Assembly: GCA_947501555.1 (NCBI GenBank)
Contig: CANMWG010000002.1
Span: forward strand, 72,224-136,223
DNA from: an uncultured Paracoccaceae bacterium
GTDB lineage: Bacteria > Pseudomonadota > Alphaproteobacteria > Rhodobacterales > Rhodobacteraceae
Reading direction: 5' to 3'
Length of the DNA stretch: 64,000 bases
Below, in pieces: positions 27,613 to 36,336 of the stretch. The position numbers and the translations under genes were made by a program. Each line of letters starts with the position of its first letter. Position 1 is the first letter of the stretch. The notes below the pieces were generated by a model. It was not told the DNA's origin. It saw only the letters and a list, made by a program, of their open reading frames with translations, and searched no databases.

Positions 27613-28626
27613 ATGAATGGTCTTGGAGGTCTGAACAAATCCCCCAACGGTGTGGTCATCGGTCTGGTGCAACTCAAACTGCCCACCGTCATCACCCCCG
27701 ACGATCTGGCCGCCCAAACGGCCCGCATCGTTGAGATGACAGCAAAGGCGCGGCGCAACTTGGGCACGATGGATCTTGTCGTGTTTCCGGAATACGCGCT
27801 GCATGGTCTGTCGATGGATATTAACCCCGACATCATGTGCACCATGGACGGCCCCGAAGTTGCGGCCTTCAAACAGGCCTGCATCGACAATGACATCTGG
27901 GGCTGCTTTTCGATCATGGAAAAGAACCCCGGTGGCATGCCTTGGAACACCGGGCTGATCATCGACAATGCCGGTGAGGTCAAACTCTACTATCGCAAGA
28001 TGCACCCATGGGTCCCGGTCGAGCCTTGGGCCCCCGGCGACGGCGGTATTCCGGTGATCGAGGGGCCGAAAGGCTGCAAGCTTTCGCTAATCATCTGCCA
28101 TGACGGCATGTTTCCTGAAATGGCGCGTGAAGCGGCCTATAAGGGAGCTGAGATCATGCTGCGCACGGCGGGTTATACGGCGCCCATCCGCGATAGTTGG
28201 AAATTCACCAATCAATCCAATGCGTTTTGTAATCTGATGGTCACCGCGAATGTTTGTATGTGCGGCAGCGACGGGACGTTCGATAGCATGGGCGAAGGGA
28301 TGATCTGTAATTTCGACGGCAGCATCATTGCCCATGGCACGTCCGGTCGCGCGGATGAGATCATCACCGCCGAAGTCCGCCCTGATCTGGTCCGTGAAGC
28401 GCGGATCAATTGGGGGGTTGAAAACAACATCTACCAATTCGGCCATCGCGGTTATGTGGCGGTCAAAGGCGGCGCGCAGGATTGCCCCTACACCTACATG
28501 ACCGATCTGGCGGCTGGTCAATACCGCCTGCCATGGGAGGACGAGGTCAAAACCACTGACGGCACCGATTTTGGTTTTCCCGCGCCAACCGCCCTTTTCA
28601 AAACAACACCTGAGGCCGCAGAATGA
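27613..28626 (+). CDS. amiF: Formamidase (nitrilase superfamily)
   Basis: Formamidase hydrolyses formamide to formate and ammonia. This 337-residue protein has the Glu-Lys-Cys triad of the nitrilase fold: Glu60 (VFPEYALHG), Lys129 (YRKMHPW) and Cys162 (IICHDGM), and the AmiF-like ends [18 protein letters not shown] and [15 protein letters not shown]. Length and motifs match AmiF of Helicobacter and Bacillus rather than aliphatic amidase AmiE. It sits between the permeases and biuret hydrolase; formamide or another short amide could arise in the same pathway. Its stop overlaps the next ATG. Confidence 0.88.
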   Translation: MNGLGGLNKSPNGVVIGLVQLKLPTVITPDDLAAQTARIVEMTAKARRNLGTMDLVVFPEYALHGLSMDINPDIMCTMDGPEVAAFKQACIDNDIWGCFSIMEKNPGGMPWNTGLIIDNAGEVKLYYRKMHPWVPVEPWAPGDGGIPVIEGPKGCKLSLIICHDGMFPEMAREAAYKGAEIMLRTAGYTAPIRDSWKFTNQSNAFCNLMVTANVCMCGSDGTFDSMGEGMICNFDGSIIAHGTSGRADEIITAEVRPDLVREARINWGVENNIYQFGHRGYVAVKGGAQDCPYTYMTDLAAGQYRLPWEDEVKTTDGTDFGFPAPTALFKTTPEAAE

Positions 28627-29297
28627 CTATTCGAGCCGACCCCTACGTCTGGCCTTACAACGGTGATCTAAGCCCAGAGAATACGGCGCTGATCATCATC
28701 GACATGCAGACCGACTTTTGCGGTACTGGCGGCTACGTGGATAAAATGGGTTACGACCTGTCCATGACCCAAGCCCCAATTCAGCCCATTAAGGCGGTGC
28801 TCGCAGCAATGCGGACCAAAGGCTACCACATCATCCACACACGTGAAGGGCACCGTACCGATCTGGCCGATCTGCCCGCCAACAAACGCTGGCGCAGTCA
28901 ACAGATCGGCGCGGGGATTGGCGACCCCGGACCTTGCGGTAAAATCCTTGTACGCGGTGAGGCCGGTTGGGACATCATCCCAGAGCTTTATCCGATTGAC
29001 GGCGAACCGATCATCGACAAACCTGGCAAGGGCAGTTTCTACGCAACTGATCTGGAAATGATCCTGCGCACGCGCGGCATTGAGAACCTGATCCTGACAG
29101 GTATCACCACAGATGTCTGCGTCTCCACGACCATGCGTGAAGGCAATGACCGTGGCTTTGAATGCCTCGTGCTGTCCGATTGCTGCGGGGCGACCGACAA
29201 GGGCAACCATGATGCAGCACTCAAGATGGTCACCATGCAAGGCGGCGTCTTTGGGGCCGTAAGTGATAGCGAAACGCTTCTGAGCCAGCTGCCATGA
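28623..29297 (+). CDS. biuH: Biuret amidohydrolase (isochorismatase-like cysteine hydrolase)
   Basis: Biuret hydrolase converts biuret to allophanate and ammonia. This 224-residue protein has the cysteine-hydrolase triad Asp27 (IIIDMQTDF), Lys133 ([10 protein letters not shown]) and Cys166 (TTDVCVSTT). From memory, the characterised Rhizobium leguminosarum BiuH uses Asp36, Lys142 and Cys175; all three differ by the same offset of 9, and long stretches such as [18 protein letters not shown] and [11 protein letters not shown] agree. Allophanate hydrolase 10 kb away supplies the next step. Ureidoacrylate hydrolase (RutB) is the alternative, but no rut genes are present. Confidence 0.88.
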   Translation: MTIRADPYVWPYNGDLSPENTALIIIDMQTDFCGTGGYVDKMGYDLSMTQAPIQPIKAVLAAMRTKGYHIIHTREGHRTDLADLPANKRWRSQQIGAGIGDPGPCGKILVRGEAGWDIIPELYPIDGEPIIDKPGKGSFYATDLEMILRTRGIENLILTGITTDVCVSTTMREGNDRGFECLVLSDCCGATDKGNHDAALKMVTMQGGVFGAVSDSETLLSQLP

Positions 29298-30793
29298 ATC
29301 AAGGCGCAATCGGTGTTGAAACGCTGCATATGACAATGAGGTTTGGGGCCTTCACGGCATTGGACGATTGCTCGATCCAGATCAAGCCCGGCAGCTTTCA
29401 CGCGCTGCTAGGCGAGAATGGCGCAGGCAAGTCCACGCTCGTCAAATGTATGATGGGGTTCTATCACGCAACATCGGGCGAAATGCTGGTGGACCGCAAA
29501 GAGGCCCGCATCGACGATCCCAAAGCCGCCCACGCGCTTGGTCTTGGGATGGTCTATCAACATTTCACCTTGGTGCCGTCGCTCACCGTTGCGGAAAATC
29601 TGGTGATCAGCCGCAAAGACGCACCACGTGTGATTGATTGGCGGGTGGAACGTGCCGCGCTGCAGGCCTTTATGGCAAAGATGCCGTTTCAGGTGCCATT
29701 GGACCAACCTGTCCGCGCATTGGCGGCTGGCGAAAAGCAAAAGCTTGAAATCCTCAAACAGCTCTACCTTGGACGGCGTTTTCTGATCCTTGATGAACCG
29801 ACCTCGGTTCTGACCCCCGATGAGGCTGATGAGGTGCTGGGCCATGTCCGCAAGCTTTGCGCGGATGGCGCGATCTCGGTCTTGATGATCACCCACAAGT
29901 TCCGCGAAGTGACGGCCTATGCGGATGAAGTCTCGGTCCTGCGGCGTGGTAAGCTGGTGGGCAGTGGCAAGGTCAGCGACCTTAGTCACACCGATATGGC
30001 CGCGATGATGATGGGCGATGCAACCTTGGCTACCGCCGCCGAACGCACGGGCGATGCCGGCGCGCCGATTTTGCAGCTTCAAGCGGCACGCGCGAAAGAT
30101 CGGTCCGGCCTCAAGGACATCGAGATTGCGGACCTAACCGTGCATGCAGGTGAAATCGTGGGCGTTGCAGGCATCTCTGGCAATGGCCAGATGGAACTGA
30201 TGGAAATCCTGACCGGGCAGCGGCCACTGGAAGGTGGGACAATCCGTGTCAAAGGCGCGCCATACCGCGCAACCCGGCAAGAGGCACAGGCGCTCCGCGT
30301 CCGTTATCTGCCTGAAGAACCTTTGCAAAATGCCTGCGCACCGCGCATGTCCGTGGCCGAAAACATTGCTTTTCGCAGCTTTGATGGGGCGGGTTTCTGG
30401 CTGTCACCACGCAAGATGCGCGACCACGCGACAGATCTTGTAGCCACTTTCAAAGTCAAAACAGCCTCGATCAATAGCCCTATGCAATCCTTGTCCGGGG
30501 GCAATGTGCAACGCGCGGTTCTGGCGCGGGAACTGTCGGGCGACGTTGATCTGCTGGTGATCTCAAACCCCTGCTTTGGTCTGGATTTTTCTGCTGTCAG
30601 CGAAATCCGCGCAAGGATCATGGCCGCGCGCAACAGCAACGCGGCTGTGTTGCTTATGTCCGAAGACCTTGATGAAATCATGGAACTAGCGGACCGGGTG
30701 TTGGTCATGTCCGAAGGACGTATCGCCTATGACGCACCGATTGCGCAGGCCGACATCGCCACTATCGGCCATCAGATGGGGGGGCATGCCTGA
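29294..30793 (+). CDS. BMP-type ABC transporter ATP-binding protein (double domain)
   Basis: This 499-residue protein has two ATPase domains as in ribose/BMP-type systems. Domain 1 has [44 protein letters not shown]. Domain 2 has a degenerate Walker [10 protein letters not shown], and [16 protein letters not shown] with ISNPCFGLD in place of the usual DEPxxGLD, so the second site is probably not hydrolytic. It overlaps biuH upstream and the second hydrolase downstream, so transporter and enzyme genes are interleaved in one transcript. Confidence 0.93.
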   Translation: MNQGAIGVETLHMTMRFGAFTALDDCSIQIKPGSFHALLGENGAGKSTLVKCMMGFYHATSGEMLVDRKEARIDDPKAAHALGLGMVYQHFTLVPSLTVAENLVISRKDAPRVIDWRVERAALQAFMAKMPFQVPLDQPVRALAAGEKQKLEILKQLYLGRRFLILDEPTSVLTPDEADEVLGHVRKLCADGAISVLMITHKFREVTAYADEVSVLRRGKLVGSGKVSDLSHTDMAAMMMGDATLATAAERTGDAGAPILQLQAARAKDRSGLKDIEIADLTVHAGEIVGVAGISGNGQMELMEILTGQRPLEGGTIRVKGAPYRATRQEAQALRVRYLPEEPLQNACAPRMSVAENIAFRSFDGAGFWLSPRKMRDHATDLVATFKVKTASINSPMQSLSGGNVQRAVLARELSGDVDLLVISNPCFGLDFSAVSEIRARIMAARNSNAAVLLMSEDLDEIMELADRVLVMSEGRIAYDAPIAQADIATIGHQMGGHA

Positions 30794-31458
30794 TGGTGCA
30801 GATTGCGAACGCCCTGCCCTTTACGTTCGATTTTGACCCCAAGACCACGGCGCTTATCGTCATCGACATGCAGCGGGACTTTATTGAACCGGGTGGCTTT
30901 GGGGAAACGCTTGGCAATGATGTATCCTTGCTACAAGCGATTGTACCCACAACCGCCAAACTGCTGGCGCTTTGCCGCGCCCAAGGCCTGCCCGTCATTC
31001 ACACCCGCGAATGCCACAAGCCCGATCTGTCCGACCTGCCCAACGCCAAGCGTGACCGCGGCCAACCCAGCTTGCGGATCGGTGATCCAGGGCCGATGGG
31101 CCGCATCTTGGTCGCAGGCGAAGACGGGGCGGATATCATCCCGCAAGTCTATCCGATTGCAGATGAGCTGGTAATCGACAAACCCGGCAAAGGCGCGTTC
31201 TACGCGACAGGCCTTGCCGATCATCTGGCAAAACGCCGCGTGAAAACCCTGATCTTTGCAGGGGTCACAACCGAAGTCTGCGTGCAAACCACCATGCGCG
31301 AGGCCAATGATCGCGGCTTTGACAGCCTTCTGATCGAAGACGCCACGGAAAGCTATTTTCCCGCCTTCAAGACCGCAACGCTCGATATGATCCGCGCACA
31401 AGGCGCCATTGTGGGCTGGACAGCAACCTACGCAGAGCTAGAGGCCGCGTTTAAATGA
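30793..31458 (+). CDS. Isochorismatase-like cysteine hydrolase, candidate triuret or ureide hydrolase
   Basis: This 221-residue paralogue of the biuret hydrolase in the same operon keeps the triad Asp25 (VIDMQRDF), Lys130 ([10 protein letters not shown]) and Cys163 (TTEVCVQTT) as well as [21 protein letters not shown] and [13 protein letters not shown]. It differs in several pocket positions (no [14 protein letters not shown] for DVC). A second hydrolase acting one step before biuret, such as triuret hydrolase, or on a substituted ureide would fit the operon; the sequence alone does not prove it. It overlaps the cupin gene (ATGA). Confidence 0.82.
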   Translation: MVQIANALPFTFDFDPKTTALIVIDMQRDFIEPGGFGETLGNDVSLLQAIVPTTAKLLALCRAQGLPVIHTRECHKPDLSDLPNAKRDRGQPSLRIGDPGPMGRILVAGEDGADIIPQVYPIADELVIDKPGKGAFYATGLADHLAKRRVKTLIFAGVTTEVCVQTTMREANDRGFDSLLIEDATESYFPAFKTATLDMIRAQGAIVGWTATYAELEAAFK

Positions 31459-31787
31459 TTGACCCCTTGGTGATCAGCGATGTGATCAATACTTGGCAGG
31501 ACCTGCCTTTCGCGCCCTTTCGCGAAGGTGTTGAGGTGCATTACATCAAAGAAGGGTCGCCAGCTGTGGCGATCTTGCGGTACGCGCCGGGTGCTAAAGT
31601 TCCGTTGCACTTGCACACGGGGCTGGAAACGATCCTTGTTCTCGAAGGAAGCCAATCGGATGAACGTGGCGACTATCCGAAAGGTTCGTTGGTTCTAAAC
31701 CCCGAAGGCACGTCACATTCGGTCTGGTCCGAGACCGGCTGTGCCGTACTGATCCAATGGGAACGGCCTGTCAAAATTCTGGAATGA
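31455..31787 (+). CDS. Cupin domain protein (ChrR-like cupin)
   Basis: This 110-residue single-cupin protein has the two cupin motifs: [40 protein letters not shown] and [19 protein letters not shown], with HLHTG-E and SHSV residues able to hold a metal. It resembles the anti-sigma ChrR cupin but lacks the zinc-binding N-terminal half. It is last in the BMP/biuret operon. It may bind or isomerise a pathway intermediate; the role is unknown. It ends 7 bases before the convergent MBL gene. Confidence 0.82.
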   Translation: MIDPLVISDVINTWQDLPFAPFREGVEVHYIKEGSPAVAILRYAPGAKVPLHLHTGLETILVLEGSQSDERGDYPKGSLVLNPEGTSHSVWSETGCAVLIQWERPVKILE

Positions 31788-31794
31788 TGGGCAG

Positions 31795-32580
31795 TTAGGC
31801 GCGCCAGATGGCCTCGTACTTTGCGATGATCTCAAGCATACGCTCTGATCCAAAGCTTGGATCATGCCCCCCGTGAACGATGGAAACATCCAACGCTTTT
31901 AGCTTTTCAAATGTTTCTAGATAGTCAGAAACGCTCATCCCCGGGCCTTCATAAATGAGGGGGCCATCATAGATGGCGTCGGCTCCAAACAGCACGCCGG
32001 ACGACGCTTCAAAAAGCCCAATGCCGCCCGGAGAATGCCCGGGAAGATGCAACACCGAATACTGATGATTGCCCAAATCGACCACATCACCTTCATTAAG
32101 CAAACCGGTCGCGGGTGCGCCGCGCAAAACATAGGATTTCGGATCGTACCCGGCGAAAGGCAATGCATCTATCAGCAACTCGTCAATCGGCGGGTAACCT
32201 GCATCAAGGAAGGTCTTCAAAAGCGACGCGGGGATATCGTCACGGTAAAGCGATGACAGCCCGGATGGGTTTGCCATCTCGTCAGCTTCGGCTGGATGGA
32301 CAAGGCGCGTCTCAAACTCATGCACGCAGCCGATATGATCAATATGGGTATGCGACGACACACAGATGATGTCTTTGTCCGGGTTGGATCTGAGCGTATC
32401 CAGGTAGGGCTTCAAAGGAACAATTCCCATGCCCGTGTCGAGGATCATGTCGCGCTCGCTGCCTTCAACCAAAAACATGTTGGCCTGTTCAAGCACGTGC
32501 ACATGTGGCTCTAAAATCAGCGTCGTATCACCGTCGAGTTTCGTCGACGTGTACCACTGCGTAGCAATAGGAAGTGTCAT
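31795..32580 (-). CDS. MBL-fold metallo-hydrolase
   Basis: This 261-residue metallo-beta-lactamase-fold hydrolase has SSHTHIDHIG (HxHxDH), the later ligands LHLPGHSPGGIG and GADAIYDG, and VHGGHDPSFG near the end. The ATG at 32580 is preceded by GGAGAGAC; an earlier in-frame codon has no site. The substrate is unknown; the family includes lactone, thioester and amide hydrolases. It is divergent from the ureohydrolase operon across a 277-base gap. Confidence 0.88.
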   Translation of the reverse strand: MTLPIATQWYTSTKLDGDTTLILEPHVHVLEQANMFLVEGSERDMILDTGMGIVPLKPYLDTLRSNPDKDIICVSSHTHIDHIGCVHEFETRLVHPAEADEMANPSGLSSLYRDDIPASLLKTFLDAGYPPIDELLIDALPFAGYDPKSYVLRGAPATGLLNEGDVVDLGNHQYSVLHLPGHSPGGIGLFEASSGVLFGADAIYDGPLIYEGPGMSVSDYLETFEKLKALDVSIVHGGHDPSFGSERMLEIIAKYEAIWRA

Positions 32581-32733
32581 TTTGTCTCTCCGCTGCCGGC
32601 GCTTTTCCTGTGCCGCTTGTGACCCCAAATTCGGACTTAGGTGATATCTTGGGGCGCATCACATGGCACTGCCAGCGTTTTGCACCTTTGGACGGTGGCC
32701 CCCGAAAATAACACGACTGATCAGGCACTAAGT

Positions 32734-32747
32734 TCAAAATTTAGGCA
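32734..32747. repeat. 14-base motif TCAAAATTTAGGCA, first of two copies
   Basis: An identical 14-mer lies at 40380-40393. Both are in promoter gaps: here before the ureohydrolase operon, there before the Fe(II)/2-oxoglutarate oxygenase and the polyamine-type transporter operon. A GGCAC motif recurs four bases at a time around this copy (32724, 32744, 32753). A shared regulator-binding site is possible. Confidence 0.5.
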
Positions 32748-32750
32748 CTT

Positions 32751-32767
32751 TTGGCACCCTTCTTGCA
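32751..32767 (+). promoter_or_regulatory. Sigma-54 promoter of the ureohydrolase operon
   Basis: TTGGCACCCTTCTTGCA has the invariant -24 GG (32753-32754) and -12 GC (32765-32766) separated by exactly 10 bases, and TTGGCAC/TTGCA match the RpoN consensus closely. Transcription would start near 32778, about 80-120 bases before the start codon. This implies nitrogen control through an enhancer-binding protein not encoded in the window. Confidence 0.72.
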
Positions 32768-32857
32768 CGTCTGACACTTGGTCCTGATGTACTAACGCTA
32801 TTTTCGTCGACCAGCAGTGGAACTGGCCCGGGTTTTAGTTTCAGATCAGCACACGAC

Positions 32858-33853
32858 ATGTTGAGACATCTGGTTATCACCGGAAAGGACAGTGCATTGG
32901 AATTTACATCGCCGGCGACACCGAACCAACTGGCACCTCGTTTCACCGAAATCGCGACCTTCATGCGGGTGCCCATCGCGCAGACTTTGGAAGAGGCCGA
33001 CATCGGCATGTTTGGTGTGCCCTATGACGGCGCACTAACAAACCGCGCAGGCACACGTCACGGGCCGCGCGAAGTGCGCAATCAATCCAGCCTGATGCGG
33101 GCCGTCAACCACGCGACCCGGATCAACCCGTTTGAACTGGCACAGATCAGGGATATGGGCGATGTGCCTTTCACCCGCATGTTTGAGGTCGAGGCGAGCC
33201 ATAGTGAGATTGAGGCCTTCGCCAATTTGCTGCTTGGGGCAGAGGTACTGCCTTTTGCGATTGGTGGGGATCATTCGATCAGTCTGCCACTGCTGCGCGC
33301 CATTGCAAAAGAACCCGTTGCTTTGATCCATGTTGATGCGCACGCAGATACAACCGACAGCTTTCAGGGCTCCAAGTTCAACCATGGTGCCCCATTCCGC
33401 CGGGCGGTAGAGGAAGGACTAATCGATCCAACAAGGACCATCCAGATCGGTATTCGCGGCACACAGAATACGTCGGATGGTTGGGATTTCTCCGAAGCTT
33501 CAGGCATGCGTGTCGTGTTCTGCGAAGAGTTCCATGAAAAAGGACCCGCCGCGATTGCCGCAGAGGCGAAAGCGCTGGTTGGCGATATGCCTGTCTATCT
33601 AACCTATGATATCGACAGTCTTGATCCGGTTTATGCGCCGGGGACGGGTACGCCCGAGATTGGAGGCATGACCACACATCAGGCACAGGTCCTACTGCGC
33701 GGCTTGCGCGATCTGAACTATGTTGGCGCAGATCTTGTCGAAGTCTCCCCACCCTTTGACGTTGGGGATGTCACGTCGCTTGCTGGGGCCGCACTTGCCT
33801 ATGAAATCCTATGCCTACTGGCAGAAGTTCACCACAAGAGGGCATCTCAATGA
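32858..33853 (+). CDS. Ureohydrolase (agmatinase/guanidino-acid hydrolase family)
   Basis: This 331-residue di-manganese hydrolase would release urea from a guanidino compound. All metal motifs are present: GGDHSISLPLL, VDAHADTTD and TYDIDSLDPVYAPGTGTPEIGG. NRAGTRHGPREVRNQS is typical of agmatinases and guanidinobutyrases. The ATG at 32858 has no ribosome site; a TTG at 32897, 7 bases after GGAAAGGA, is a good alternative start giving a 318-residue protein. The DUF917 gene follows after 13 bases. The substrate (agmatine, guanidinobutyrate, guanidine or other) cannot be settled by eye. Confidence 0.88.
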   Translation: MLRHLVITGKDSALEFTSPATPNQLAPRFTEIATFMRVPIAQTLEEADIGMFGVPYDGALTNRAGTRHGPREVRNQSSLMRAVNHATRINPFELAQIRDMGDVPFTRMFEVEASHSEIEAFANLLLGAEVLPFAIGGDHSISLPLLRAIAKEPVALIHVDAHADTTDSFQGSKFNHGAPFRRAVEEGLIDPTRTIQIGIRGTQNTSDGWDFSEASGMRVVFCEEFHEKGPAAIAAEAKALVGDMPVYLTYDIDSLDPVYAPGTGTPEIGGMTTHQAQVLLRGLRDLNYVGADLVEVSPPFDVGDVTSLAGAALAYEILCLLAEVHHKRASQ

Positions 33854-33866
33854 CGCATGTGAAGGG

Positions 33867-34976
33867 ATGAAAACCCTCACACGGGATGACCTGCTTGATA
33901 TTTTGATGGGCTGCACAATTCTTGGTACCGGCGGCGGCGGCGACATGGCCGAAGGGATCGGCCTGATCGACGATGCCTTGGCTAAGGGCAAGACATTCAA
34001 CATGGTCACCCTGGACGACACGCCGCCCGACGCGCTGATCTGCACGCCCTATATGCTAGGGGCGATATCGGCGCTACCACCCGAGGAAGAAGCGGCCTAT
34101 GCCCGCCTGCCACGGATCGACGGGCCCGCGATCCTTTTGGCCTATGCGCGGTTTCAGGAATATCTGAGGCAAAAATTCTATGGAACTGTGTGCTGTGAAT
34201 TAGGTGGATCGAACACCGCCGTGGCCTTTTATGCGGCTGCCATGTCCGGGCATATGATCATCGACGCCGACCCCGCAGGACGGGCTGTGCCTGAGATCAC
34301 CCATTCCACCTATTACATCAATGACCTGCCCGCCGCCCCCATCATGCTCGCCAATGAATTTGGCGAGGTGATGCTGCTGGAAAACATACACGATGACCTG
34401 CGCGCCGAGGCCATCGTCCGTGCCCTGTCCGTCGTCAGCCGCAACGATATTGCCGCCATAGATCATGCGCTGCCGGTTCGGGATGTCCGCGATGCGCTTA
34501 TCCCCGGTACAATCACGCTGGCGCAAACCATGGGTCGTGCGCATCGCAAGGCGCACGCGAACGGCCAAGACACAGCAGAGGCGGTGGCCCAGACAGGTGG
34601 TGGTGCGGTGATGTTTCGCGGTCAGATCAGCGATTGCGACTGGCGGACGGAAGGTGGGTTTACTTTGGGTTCCATCACCATTGCGGGTCGCCAACAGCAT
34701 AATGACCAGACCTATCGCATCAGCCTGAAAAACGAAAACATGATTGGCTGGCTGGACGGCGCGGTGCATGCGACCATTCCCGATCTGATCTGTCTGATCG
34801 ATACGCAAACCGGCATGCCGATTTCAAACCCGGACTATGCGACGGGCATGCAAGTGGCCGTTGTGATCCTTCCGGCCCCCAGTCAGTTCACCACCGCACG
34901 CGGGTTGGCAGCCTTTGGTCCGGCTTACGTGGGGCTTGGTCAGCCGTTTCGGTCACCTCTGTCACCGGCGGACTAG
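33867..34976 (+). CDS. DUF917 family protein (S-methyl-thiohydantoin desulfurase-like)
   Basis: This 369-residue protein starts MKTLTRDDLLDILMGCTILGTGGGGDMAEG, the hallmark of DUF917, and keeps ELGGSNTAVAFYAAAMSGHMIIDADPAGRAVPEITHSTYYIN and a C-terminal sensing-type half. Family members act with hydantoin-type amidohydrolases on cyclic ureides. A longer frame upstream lies inside the ureohydrolase gene. It forms an operon with the ureohydrolase and ends 11 bases before a convergent gene. Confidence 0.85.
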   Translation: MKTLTRDDLLDILMGCTILGTGGGGDMAEGIGLIDDALAKGKTFNMVTLDDTPPDALICTPYMLGAISALPPEEEAAYARLPRIDGPAILLAYARFQEYLRQKFYGTVCCELGGSNTAVAFYAAAMSGHMIIDADPAGRAVPEITHSTYYINDLPAAPIMLANEFGEVMLLENIHDDLRAEAIVRALSVVSRNDIAAIDHALPVRDVRDALIPGTITLAQTMGRAHRKAHANGQDTAEAVAQTGGGAVMFRGQISDCDWRTEGGFTLGSITIAGRQQHNDQTYRISLKNENMIGWLDGAVHATIPDLICLIDTQTGMPISNPDYATGMQVAVVILPAPSQFTTARGLAAFGPAYVGLGQPFRSPLSPAD

Positions 34977-34987
34977 TCCCCGTTGAC

Positions 34988-35704
34988 CTAAAGTCGCTTC
35001 GCGCTTTGTGCCCCGTCAAAGCCTTGGCTGTGCCAATACAGGCCATCGCCGCGCTCTAGCACCACTTGCCCCTCTTGAAACGGGTTGGTTGATAGCATTG
35101 CGATCCCCGATGCCCCGTTCCACGTCCCCAGCACATATTCGCCCGCGAAATGCTGTTGCAATGCTAAGAGCTCTGCCGTGCCGCTGTCCAGCTTCGCGAT
35201 CAAATCATCGGTCGTTCCAACCGGGTTTGGGCCAATGCCTAGCAAGAAGATTTCTTCATTTTCGATCAGCACCCCGGTCATTGCATCGCAGCGGACCTGC
35301 GCCCCGCGCAAAGGCGTTTGGGGGGCAGATTGCCAAAGCTCGCGGTACTCTGCCAGTATACCGTCTTCGATCAATCCACCGGTCTCATCAAATGACATCA
35401 GCCCGATATCTGCCTGCCCCGGAACCCCATGCCAGTTGATCTGGCGGTGCCATGTGCACTGGCTGTCGGCGACGGTGATGTGGCCGGCAAATCCTTCGGC
35501 ATTCATCAAACTGCGCAAGGCTGATTGATCCAAATCAGCCAAACAGGACAGACCTGTCAGATCCGGCCGTTCCAATGGAACTCGCAGATCCGCAAACAAC
35601 GCTCCGGCCTGCAACCAATGGACGCAGGTTGTGGCATCGTCAAACCCAGGCGCCTTGATCCAGTCCCGTTTCCAATGGCCTTGCAGGTGGTTTTTTGTGA
35701 TCAA
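34988..35704 (-). CDS. Unrecognised 238-residue protein of the polyamine-type transporter operon
   Basis: I do not recognise this protein. It is soluble, acidic, and without a signal peptide. Features are HWKRDWIKAPG at the start, THCVHWLQ-like TTCVHWLQAGALFADLRVPLERP, WHRQINWHGVPGQADIGLMSFD, and a C-terminal LGTWNGASGIAMLSTNPFQEG. Many Trp and beta-strand-like stretches suggest a beta-barrel or lipocalin-like fold, which is inference. It overlaps the upstream hydrolase gene by 4 bases and is last in the operon, so it probably acts on or binds the same compound. Confidence 0.75.
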   Translation of the reverse strand: MITKNHLQGHWKRDWIKAPGFDDATTCVHWLQAGALFADLRVPLERPDLTGLSCLADLDQSALRSLMNAEGFAGHITVADSQCTWHRQINWHGVPGQADIGLMSFDETGGLIEDGILAEYRELWQSAPQTPLRGAQVRCDAMTGVLIENEEIFLLGIGPNPVGTTDDLIAKLDSGTAELLALQQHFAGEYVLGTWNGASGIAMLSTNPFQEGQVVLERGDGLYWHSQGFDGAQSAKRL

Positions 35705-36318
35705 GCAGCGTCCTGCTTGTGGCCAAGCATCCCGGCGATCAAGTCAGCGCTTGGCAGAACAGCACCTGTTTGCAGATATTCCATGGCATTGAGTGCTGCG
35801 TCATGGGCCGCTTGGGACGAGCCCGCGACGCAGTCTTTGGCAACGCGGCAATAGTAATCACTTTGGTGCCCATCAACGAATGTATAGTGCACGCAAACAT
35901 CTGTTAGCCCGCCCACCAAAATCAAAGTGTCCGCTTTCAGACCTTTCAGCAAGATTTCAAGCTCGGTCCCGAAAAAACACGAATACCGGCGCTTATGGAT
36001 AAAATAATCTGTATCCCGCATATCCATTTCTTCGGCGGCAACGGGTGTGCCGGGGCGGCCTTCAAGGCAATGGATGTCTTCATCCCCATCCAGCTCGCGC
36101 CCATAGTCGATCAGGTCTTTGCGGTGAATTTCTTGAAAGAAGATGATGGGAATTTCGGCCTCATGGGCGGCGTCTACCATGCTGCGGGCACGTTCCAAGT
36201 TGTCATAGTAATTGGGCATGCGCGGGATGCCGTTATCATAGTCGCGCATGAAGGCAGATTTCTGAATATCAACGACGATCAACACTGGGTTTCCGACGAT
36301 CATGGGTTGCTTGGGCAT
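35701..36318 (-). CDS. Isochorismatase-like cysteine hydrolase (third copy in the island)
   Basis: This 205-residue hydrolase has Asp17 (IVVDIQKSAF), Lys109 (FIHKRRYSCFFGTEL) and Cys142 (GLTDVCVHYT), the complete triad of the family. It is clearly different from the two hydrolases at 28.6 and 30.8 kb (HKRRYS instead of DKPGKG), closer to nicotinamidase/N-carbamoyl hydrolase-like members. It sits downstream of the polyamine-type ABC genes and is expected to hydrolyse an amide or ureide brought in by them. Confidence 0.87.
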   Translation of the reverse strand: MPKQPMIVGNPVLIVVDIQKSAFMRDYDNGIPRMPNYYDNLERARSMVDAAHEAEIPIIFFQEIHRKDLIDYGRELDGDEDIHCLEGRPGTPVAAEEMDMRDTDYFIHKRRYSCFFGTELEILLKGLKADTLILVGGLTDVCVHYTFVDGHQSDYYCRVAKDCVAGSSQAAHDAALNAMEYLQTGAVLPSADLIAGMLGHKQDAA

Positions 36319-36336
36319 GGTTTCAGGTCCTTCGCA

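Noticed and set aside
28623..29297. Ureidoacrylate amidohydrolase (RutB) as the identity of the BiuH-like gene
   Set aside because: No rutA, C, D, E or F genes lie nearby, and the triad spacing and conserved stretches agree with biuret hydrolase.
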